Positions 1 through 6,358 of a stretch of 12,822 nt of DNA are shown here, in pieces. The position numbers were made by a program, and so were the translations under genes. Numbering within the stretch: the stretch's first letter is position 1; the number at the start of each line of letters is the position of its first letter. A model generated the notes under the pieces. It had not been told where the DNA came from. It ran no database searches and worked only from the letters and a program-made list of their open reading frames with translations. This DNA comes from Stephanodiscus triporus. Taxonomy: Eukaryota; Bacillariophyta; Thalassiosirophyceae; Thalassiosirales; Thalassiosiraceae. The stretch covers positions 1 to 12,822 of the forward strand of contig JALLAZ010000683.1 of the NCBI GenBank assembly GCA_036939755.1, in the 5' to 3' direction.

Positions 1-1
1 A

Positions 2-109
2 TTGTCTAACCCAACCAAAGTTGGGGAGCAAAGTGCATTCCCATCGCTTCCTAGCACCTCATTTGCGGCTACTGGCGACCTGAAACAAGAGAAGATGGGG
101 TTTTCATAA
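2..109 (+). CDS. Possible C-terminal end of an upstream gene (partial)
   Basis: One plus-strand frame is open from the left edge for 35 codons and stops at TAA 107-109. The peptide is rich in Ser, Thr and Pro and ends in ...KQEKMGFS. No domain is recognisable. A plus-strand gene ending here would converge on the SET gene, which fits the alternating strand pattern of the whole window. However, 35 open codons can easily occur by chance, so this is only a weak candidate for the last codons of a gene lying to the left. Confidence 0.22.
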   Translation: MSNPTKVGEQSAFPSLPSTSFAATGDLKQEKMGFS

Positions 110-237
110 TCGTTGCATCGTTCAGCCAAAAACAAGCATCACTCTGTCACCTAAAAAATTGTTGTTCCTCTAATGAGCAACTTCTACGAAATGATAGTAG
201 AAGATACTCCGAGCTAATAATTGAAAGTGGAAAGGCA

Positions 238-1602
238 CTATGAATAACTAAACTGATCCAAACCTTGCTTGGCTCTAACTGTCAAAAAAGTGTTACGAAC
301 GAACTGATTGTGCCTCAAAAGAAGAGGAAGACGTGGATGGTCATCAGCTGCAACCTTGGCTCCATATTCACCCTTTCTTTCCAATCCATCAAGCTCATCT
401 AGAAAAGTATCGATGTGATCTGCAAGTGCAGCGGCAGTGAGAGGATAATATTGTTCATGGATGTATTGCTTCGTTGAATAATCCCCATTCATGTGCGCTT
501 GGTAAAATTGCTGCTGTACCAACGGGTCAGTCTCACCCAAAGCGGTGTATAGTAAAACGTCCCAAACCTCTTCCGAAACCTCCCCGGTGTCCTTGTAGAA
601 TAGCATTCTGTCGTGCGAGTATCCAAGATTCTTCATTTCCTGACTTATATGAGAAGGCACTATCTTGCAAAAGGTTGCGGGCGATGACTCGTCGAGGAAT
701 CCATACCGGGCTAGGAGGAATGAAGGATTGGTTGGGTCACCATAACTCATTCGTAAAGGAGAGTTGGCAGGAACATCCTTCAGGGCTTGTGCATAGCAAT
801 TCCCGGAATCATCATAGGTCATCCACACTTCAGTTTCAGTCCCGTGATTAAGATAATCTGCCATGGGACATATGTTGAAGGCATCATTTGCCTCAAACCC
901 TCGTGTGTACACGACCTGGTAGGCCCACTTCCAAAGTTTGGGGTCGCCTTTTATTTCGTTACTCAAAAAAGGCACCACTCGTTTGACACTGAGATTGTTC
1001 AGCCTCGCACGTTCCTCTTTACACAACGATGCAACTAATGGCGGTATACATGTGTAGCAAAATAACGTCATCGATGCACCATTGGAGTAGTATCTTGGTA
1101 GAGAATTCAGGTACGGAAACCATGGGGAGTCTTGTCCCTTTTCTAGCTCAACCAAAATCTTGAGCATTAGATAATACTGGCGAATTTCGCTCGCGTAACC
1201 ATTGTCAGTCAAAAGTTGCTCTGCCTCCGTGAGACGTCCAAACTCTTCCATAACTTTGCTGCTAGAGAGAATCATATCATTAGGAATGTATATGACGGGA
1301 GAACCAGCGGGTATGTCCTTAGTTGTCATAGCAGATACATCCAAATAACCGTCCAATTCCTCGCCGACTAATTCAAACCCATCAGCAGTTTGTATACCAC
1401 CGTATGACGCCCATTCTTTAAATGAGTCTATGTCTCTTTGTGCCTCCTCTGCAATGTCGATTGCTGTATTGCGAAGTAGCGTTTTGAGCGGTCGGACAGT
1501 GAAATCAAGTTTTGCGCGAGAAGGCGAACTAAACCCCGATGCAAACTCCGGAAAAAACACGACGGCTGAAAACAAAAATGCAACATTGATCAGCCGGTTC
1601 AT
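238..1602 (-). CDS. Plastid-targeted SET-domain protein methyltransferase, Rubisco LSMT/SETD-like
   Basis: Predicted SAM-dependent lysine (or histidine) methyltransferase of the Rubisco LSMT/SETD3/SETD6 SET family, 454 aa from the chosen start. Visible in sequence: hydrophobic signal core at residues 4-20, then ASG|F (21-24) followed by a Ser/Arg-containing stretch, the bipartite presequence of plastid proteins in secondary red-plastid algae. The SET domain begins about residue 66 and holds the D249-x2-N252-H253 element, then S286-Y287-G288 and the LLARYGF block (296-302). The remaining ~140 residues, mostly helical, match the position of the Rubisco LSMT substrate-binding domain. The start is the ATG at 1600-1602; the frame stays open upstream to another ATG at 1845, but that start would put 81 unlike residues before the signal peptide. 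The reading frame is uninterrupted. The family and plastid location are well supported by motifs; the substrate cannot be told from sequence and need not be Rubisco. Confidence 0.87.
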   Translation of the reverse strand: MNRLINVAFLFSAVVFFPEFASGFSSPSRAKLDFTVRPLKTLLRNTAIDIAEEAQRDIDSFKEWASYGGIQTADGFELVGEELDGYLDVSAMTTKDIPAGSPVIYIPNDMILSSSKVMEEFGRLTEAEQLLTDNGYASEIRQYYLMLKILVELEKGQDSPWFPYLNSLPRYYSNGASMTLFCYTCIPPLVASLCKEERARLNNLSVKRVVPFLSNEIKGDPKLWKWAYQVVYTRGFEANDAFNICPMADYLNHGTETEVWMTYDDSGNCYAQALKDVPANSPLRMSYGDPTNPSFLLARYGFLDESSPATFCKIVPSHISQEMKNLGYSHDRMLFYKDTGEVSEEVWDVLLYTALGETDPLVQQQFYQAHMNGDYSTKQYIHEQYYPLTAAALADHIDTFLDELDGLERKGEYGAKVAADDHPRLPLLLRHNQFVRNTFLTVRAKQGLDQFSYS

Positions 1603-1858
1603 TGTGATGTGTATGTGTGTGTTGCTGTCACGTACAGCGACCCCACGGCGACCCACGAACCAATACAACGAGCCTGATTGGTACATGCCGCAGATATCCA
1701 ATGTGATGGTTCGAAGTCCCAAGCAGCGGGACGCGTCAAGACGAGACGAATCCGCGGACGGAAAGGGAACAAGGAACAAGAAAAAAGCCCCGATGGATTG
1801 ATGGGTACGTAGGTATCGTTGTTTTGTGTAAATACGAAGATACATATGGTACTATCCT
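1603..1858. promoter_or_regulatory. Divergent promoter region between the SET gene and the methyltransferase gene
   Basis: This 256-bp spacer separates two divergent genes and probably carries both promoters. Its right end is repetitive: TATGGTACTA occurs at 1845-1854 and again at 1858-1867, followed by the 8-bp palindromes AGGTACCT (1871-1878) and GTACGTAC (1889-1896). The second 10-mer contains the first candidate ATG of the plus-strand gene (1859), so part of the control region may overlap the annotated N-terminus. No TATA box is evident. Confidence 0.45.
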
Positions 1859-3311
1859 ATGGTACTACTTAGGTACCTACTCGACGTTGTACGTACGATA
1901 GTAGAACAAGGCCCCTCTCTCGGCCGCGAGGCAGAGTTACTAGGTATGATTCAGAATGGCAAATACATTATGATCGACGACCATTTCCGCCCCGAATATA
2001 AATCAAATACACTGCTCACCTCATCGGAGAGGGAAGCCAAAAAAGGACTGAGAACCGAACTCAAATTTCAACGCAAGGTAACGAAACTCGAAAATCGCAT
2101 CAAACATGCTATCATCCGAAATGATCCAGTGGTAGAAAGGTCCGCGAGAGAAGAGCTGAAGGATTTGCTATCGAAGGAGGATGACTGCCACCGTGATGGT
2201 GGCCAGCAGTGTAATCAACACCGGCATCACTCGTCGTTTCAGTGCGTTTTATGTCCATCCAACGATAACGAAGGCGATAATGGCACAAAACAAGCAGCAT
2301 TAGACGAGGTGTTGTCCATATTTCGAAGGCTCTTGTCGTCAATAGATGATATAGAAAAGGAGAAAATACGGATCGAAAAAATGGAGCAAATTGAGAAGTC
2401 TAAGCTCTTGCTCTGGAACATGACCAAGGGCACACAAACGAAATGCATGTTTGAAGATATCACGGCACTCCGAGGATATGCACGCAAGAAGTTTCATGGC
2501 AGGGCGGCATTGATAATTAAATCGTTGGGAAAGCTTTCTCCTACTTCCATTGAGAAAGCAACAGCATCCTTAAACCTTCATCTGGAAAGCCAGCAGCAAC
2601 ACGAGATTGAAGAGCAAAGAGAAATTATGGTAATGTGCTGGAAAAAGCTTCGTAACATTAAAAGGGTATGCAGCTTAGGCTGTGGGCCTGGCAATGATGC
2701 CGTGGGTATGGTATCTTTTCTTCGACATTTCTTCAAAGGCAAAGACCCGCTCGAACGTGTCTTCATGCTGGATTTTTCTATAAAAGAATGGAAGGATGCT
2801 ATTTTGGACGATTTGGTCCGCATTTTGGTACCTGAGTTTGCCATCATGATTGATTGCGGACGTTGCGATGTCACTAATCCGATGGACAATGCTACGGTCG
2901 AACAGTACATAGACTCGGATATTTTTCTGTTTTCCTACCTTTTGACCGAAACGCGGAACAATTGGGATCACTTCCTCGTTCAGTTAGTAGGTCTTGCAAA
3001 GGCGGGTGCATTATTCTACTTCGCAGAGCCTGTTCCTTGGCAACTACATCGGCTGATGCGAAGGGCCACGGATGGGTGTTTGTCAAGCGCAACACCTGAC
3101 ATTGACTACTCGCCGCTTAAAAAATTGCGATTCGTCTGGGTCGATTCGAGCATGCATTTGCCGAAAATGCAAAAATTGGACGGGCGTAATGGAGGTAAGT
3201 GAGTCGTCTGAAATTATTTATCATAGGCTCCCTCTTTGGCAGAATACAATCTGACTTTCTTCACACCGATTTTGTTTAGGACCAGCAATATTACTGGCAG
3301 TCAAGTTGTGA
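1859..3311 (+). CDS. SAM-dependent methyltransferase, family uncertain, spliced near its 3' end
   Basis: Putative class I SAM-dependent methyltransferase, 455 aa if joined as 1859-3194 plus 3280-3311. The N-terminal half is charged and helical, with probable coiled coil at residues 62-106 and 148-182, and a Cys/His-rich stretch at 110-132. The catalytic Rossmann part starts near residue 267: motif I SLGCGPGNDAVG (272-283), a strand ending in the acidic D305 (FMLDF), an acidic-strand motif near D337, and motif IV-like DIFLFSYLLTETRNNW (354-369). The order resembles fungal rRNA base methyltransferases of the BMT6 (Methyltransf_34) type, but that is a resemblance only. Unspliced, the frame stops inside GTAAGTGA at 3195-3202; splicing replaces this end with GGPAILLAVKL. 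The true start may be ATG 1946 (residue 30), because ATG 1859 lies in a promoter-like direct repeat. It converges with MTHFR. Confidence 0.72.
3195..3279 (+). other. Predicted 85-nt intron in the methyltransferase gene
   Basis: Donor GTAAGT at 3195-3200 matches the consensus perfectly. A CTGAC branch-like element lies at 3251-3255, followed by a pyrimidine-rich tract and the acceptor TTTGTTTAG ending at 3279. Splicing is phase 1 and extends the frame by ten residues to TGA at 3309-3311. Nearer AG sites (3225-3226, 3241-3242) lack the branch site and tract. Confidence 0.72.
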
Positions 3312-3497
3312 TATCATGCTAATAATCATACGAAGTGGGCTCTTCTTGTAACCCACGTCCTTCATTCTATTAGTTTGTACCAGAGGTTTACCTAGATGTG
3401 ATATTGTACCATATTGAGCAACCCAGGTATGGATATCCACCACAGGGAAAGAACCATGCGTCACAACATTGTCCTATCGTACTACATAAGTCCCACT
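3312..3497. other. Convergent 3' spacer
   Basis: This 186-bp AT-rich spacer lies between the converging ends of the methyltransferase and MTHFR genes and should hold both 3' UTRs and polyadenylation sites. No canonical AATAAA, repeat or RNA gene was recognised. Confidence 0.4.
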
Positions 3498-4826
3498 TCA
3501 AAAAACTTTTTCATACGAGCCCTGTGGTAATTCAATATCTTTCCCATCAATATCAACAATTGCTGTGCCATCGGCCTTGATTTCCTTTACAACACCCTGC
3601 CCAGAACTAGACTTCACAGTGTCACCGTGACGGGCCCAGGCGCTTCCGACAGCCACCATATCCTTCGCATCGCTCTCTTCGCTGTTCTCAATAAGTCCGG
3701 ACGTAATCCCAAGCTCGTCGGTGATGCCATACACAACCTTCTCAAGGTTCAACGTGTAGAAATGCAAAATTCCAACGCCAAAGCCCAACAAACTTCTGCA
3801 CACTTCAGCACCATACTCGACACCGAATTTCTTAATGGCCTCCGGATCGTCTTTCATGGAGTCCATCTTATCCGCGAGCGTTTTTGGCACGCGCGTCTTG
3901 CAGAACTTTGTCATCTTTTTGAATCCAGGGTAGGCGTTAATACACATGAGGCCGGGCACCACGGGGCACTCAATTCCCCACTTACGACAGTCATTGACGA
4001 AAGTTTTGAATACTTCCGCGTCGAAGAACATTTGTGTTATGATAAAGTCTGATGATTCGGCGTAGTGGCATTGAGTATATATTGAGACAAAAGTGGTTTC
4101 GTTGCAAACAAGTTGTTCGTGTACATTCTGCGTAGGCTTACCAGCGCCGGCATCAACCTTCTCCTTTAAATAGTCCATTTCCTTTACGTAATCGTCATCC
4201 TTGCAGACATACGTCACACCATCGTGAGTACAGCACCGTCCCTTTTCAGTCTCGGACATGGATTCTACCTCCTCGGCGCTCAGTTCCGAAATGCGGTTGG
4301 GATGTCCCTCGGGATACCCGGCCACCGAAATGCCGAAATCATCGCCGAAGTTAGCGCGAATGTACTTGACCAAGTCGAGAGCGCACGCGAACCCCCCCTC
4401 GACGGCTGTCCACTCCTTCGTCCCCTCCGGGGGATCGCCGCGAAGAGCGACGATGTTGCGAATGCCCCCGTCGAAAGCCTGCTGGAGCGCGTCGTGCACG
4501 GCCTTGACGGGGTCCCCGTCCTTCTCCATGTTGGTGCAGGTCAGGTGCATATTCGAGACGTGTCCCGTCCTGTGCGCGTGCAGCGCGATCTGCAAGGACA
4601 GGTCGGCGGTGGACCCCCCGGCGCCCCAGGTCATGTCCGTGAAGAGGCATTTGGTGTTGGCCTTCATGCGGTCCATGCGGGCGTGTAGATTCTTCACGCC
4701 CTGCTCGGTGCGAGGCGGGAAGTATTCCAATGACACGTGGGCTATGGACGCGGGTTCCTTTTTTAGAAGATCGATGATCTTTGGGTCTGGTTGAACATTG
4801 CTGGGAGTCTCGGTAGAAGCGGACAT
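3498..4826 (-). CDS. 5,10-methylenetetrahydrofolate reductase (MTHFR)
   Basis: Flavoenzyme reducing 5,10-methylene-THF to 5-methyl-THF, the methyl donor for methionine synthesis. Coding parts are 4142-4826 and 4048-3498, giving 411 aa. The TIM-barrel catalytic domain is clear: SLEYFPPRT (32-40) with the catalytic-type Glu34; TDMTWGAGGST (63-73); MHLTCTNM (93-100); NIVALRGDPP (124-133); DLVKYIR (151-157); VAGYPEGHP (168-176); and KEKVDAGADFIITQMFFD, restored by splicing. GILHFYTLN near residue 325 marks the end of the barrel. Odd points: residues 178-220 are about 30 longer than in human MTHFR and contain Cys198, Cys199 and Cys208; the SAM-binding regulatory domain of animal and plant enzymes is absent, replaced by a ~50-residue tail that looks like a small SH3/KOW-type barrel. 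The start is the first in-frame ATG, with CAACC before it. The only longer reading begins with GTG. No targeting sequence is visible, so cytosolic action is likely. Confidence 0.93.
   Translation of the reverse strand: MSASTETPSNVQPDPKIIDLLKKEPASIAHVSLEYFPPRTEQGVKNLHARMDRMKANTKCLFTDMTWGAGGSTADLSLQIALHAHRTGHVSNMHLTCTNMEKDGDPVKAVHDALQQAFDGGIRNIVALRGDPPEGTKEWTAVEGGFACALDLVKYIRANFGDDFGISVAGYPEGHPNRISELSAEEVESMSETEKGRCCTHDGVTYVCKDDDYVKEMDYLKEKVDAGAGKPTQNVHEQLVCNETTFVSIYTQCHYAESSDFIITQMFFDAEVFKTFVNDCRKWGIECPVVPGLMCINAYPGFKKMTKFCKTRVPKTLADKMDSMKDDPEAIKKFGVEYGAEVCRSLLGFGVGILHFYTLNLEKVVYGITDELGITSGLIENSEESDAKDMVAVGSAWARHGDTVKSSSGQGVVKEIKADGTAIVDIDGKDIELPQGSYEKVF
4049..4141 (-). other. Predicted 93-nt intron in MTHFR with no in-frame stop
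   Basis: Read on the minus strand, donor GTAAGC starts at 4141 and the acceptor ATCATCAG ends at 4049. The intron is phase 1, is exactly 31 codons long and has no stop, so the frame reads straight through it. Removing it joins KEKVDAGA to DFIITQMFFD, recreating a block conserved throughout MTHFR; the 31 inserted residues have no counterpart in the family as I know it. Confidence 0.88.
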
Positions 4827-5132
4827 GGTTGAGGGCGTTGTTGTATCGGCGCGATCAATGATCAAAAGTAATGCGACGTTTGGGTGCGCAGTCAGTGTTA
4901 CGGAGGAAGGAACCGCGGGGGTTGCCCGGCGAGGGAGAGGGCGTTGTAGATTCACTGCATTGGTAGGAGTACCAGCTAGCCAGTAGAATACTACGTACGT
5001 GTTCCTACGCTAAACCGAAAAGGCACGTGCAGAAAAAAACTCTGGACTCCTCCAGGCTCGGGAAGAACTCAATAATATGGGAAGTGAACTCTCGGTCTTC
5101 TTTGGGTTCGCTTCTGCTGGTGCCAATTGCCA
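4827..5132. promoter_or_regulatory. Divergent promoter region between MTHFR and the PPC gene
   Basis: The 306-bp spacer between two divergent starts. It contains the palindrome ACGTACGT (4993-5000), related to motifs in the other divergent promoters of this window, and a G-box-type CACGTG at 5024-5029, the core bound by many bHLH and bZIP factors. Neither site is proven to function. The MTHFR reading frame stays open for at least ~40 codons upstream of its ATG, but without an ATG. Confidence 0.42.
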
Positions 5133-5741
5133 ATGCATGCAAGCGCGACGCTCCCGTCAGGTGCTGTGTCTGCCCACTGCCTCCGTCTGCAACCCGGCGA
5201 TGAGCTCATGCCATCGCTCAGGCAGGCCGCATCCACCATTCTTGGCCGTCTTCCGCGAGAACAATTTGGGTCGGTATTTGTAATCACTGCCGTCGGTTCC
5301 ATCAAGGACGTGACATTGCGTCTCGCAAATGCATCTAGGATGGATGAAGATCAAAATTATGGCAGCGATATCAAGAGGTACGAAAATATGCGGTTTGAAA
5401 TTGTTTCATTGACGGGCACGTTCAGTAGGGATGACGGATGTCATGTTCACATATCATTAGCTGATGCGGAGGGAAAAACTGTGGGAGGGCATCTCATAGA
5501 TGGTGTTATATTTACTACTTGTGAATTGGTAATGGGTACCGCAGAGGGAGTTGAATTCGTCAGGAAAATGGATTATGAGACTGGCTACAACGAACTGGAG
5601 GTTCATCAATTATGTTCGAGATCAGTAGACTCAACAAGATCTAGTTCAGCTCGAGAGGCGGGCACTAAATTTTGTGGATATGCAATTTTTGCAATGGCTT
5701 TCTTTTGGAGCAATGTGATACTTTGGAAAATGATTCTGTAA
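5133..5741 (+). CDS. PPC (DUF296) domain protein with a hydrophobic C-terminal tail
   Basis: 202-aa protein with one PPC domain (plants and prokaryotes conserved; DUF296), the fold found next to AT-hooks in plant AHL proteins and alone in bacterial and archaeal proteins. It spans about residues 14-161: AHCLRLQPGDEL at the start, FVITAVGSIKDVTLRLAN in the middle, and the signature CHVHISLADAEGKTVGGHL (103-121) ending in a strand with TCELV. Three histidines (104, 106, 120) sit where some prokaryotic members bind metal. No AT-hook is present, so it is not a typical AHL DNA-binding protein. After a Ser-rich linker the last 23 residues (180-202) are strongly hydrophobic and aromatic, a possible tail anchor. 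The start is the first in-frame ATG; the frame is open upstream only through non-ATG codons. Molecular function is unknown; the PPC family is believed to form trimers. Confidence 0.82.
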   Translation: MHASATLPSGAVSAHCLRLQPGDELMPSLRQAASTILGRLPREQFGSVFVITAVGSIKDVTLRLANASRMDEDQNYGSDIKRYENMRFEIVSLTGTFSRDDGCHVHISLADAEGKTVGGHLIDGVIFTTCELVMGTAEGVEFVRKMDYETGYNELEVHQLCSRSVDSTRSSSAREAGTKFCGYAIFAMAFFWSNVILWKMIL

Positions 5742-6358
5742 ACGTTCATCATGTTGTGAAAGCATCTCCGCATAAAAGCTATGGGCAGTCTCATAAAGTC
5801 GAGAAACCACCGCCCTTCCTGTGGTATGCTAGAATTATTTTTACATTGGGATAGGGTGGGATAGATACGAGCTGCAAGGATTTGGGAAAGGCTCCTCAGA
5901 AAAAGTGATACCAAGTGTACGTGTATGCAGAACAATACAGCGAAATTATCCAGGTCGTATTTATTCTCTTCTACGTTCCTTGATAAGGTATCAGTACGTG
6001 AGAATTAAAGAATTGGGGAATCAGCGCCAATCCATGCAACAAGTCGCTCAGCACCTTAAAAAGATATAGTGGATACAACGGTCGACCGATCCAGCCCATT
6101 CGGACATCCAATACGCATGTTTCTGGGTAGAATTTTTGCATGTAGCACTGAGACTTAACTGGTGCATTGCTGTAAAAGGCCCCAACTTACCAAGGTATTG
6201 AACAGATATGGAGTAGCTAATCAAATCTGCTCATCAGTGCTCCCCGTCATAGGCAATCGTGAGAGATAGATAAACCAAAATAATGCACTTCCTTGAAAAA
6301 AGGATCTTCTTCCTATGTTGGACTGAATGGTGGGAGTGCCTCCACAATATTTTTTTAA
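5742..6358. other. Convergent spacer, no gene recognised
   Basis: 617 bp between the convergent PPC and disordered-protein genes. Both 3' UTRs must lie here. Frames in both directions are broken by frequent stops, and I see no tRNA, strong hairpin, tandem repeat or known RNA motif. Confidence 0.4.

Noticed and set aside
474..1038. Plus-strand open frames opposite the SET gene
   Set aside because: Antisense shadows of a well-conserved coding region; no recognisable product.
1603..1845. 81-residue N-terminal extension of the SET protein from the upstream ATG
   Set aside because: It is unlike any part of the family and would hide an otherwise well-formed signal peptide and ASG|F motif that starts at ATG 1602.
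4224..4794. Long plus-strand open frames opposite MTHFR
   Set aside because: They lie in the GC-rich part of MTHFR on the opposite strand, where stops are rare; peptides have no domain and the minus-strand reading is a clear enzyme.
4827..4955. Arg-rich N-terminal extension of MTHFR that looks like a mitochondrial presequence
   Set aside because: The extended reading starts with GTG, not ATG; the first in-frame ATG is at 4826 and has a good start context.
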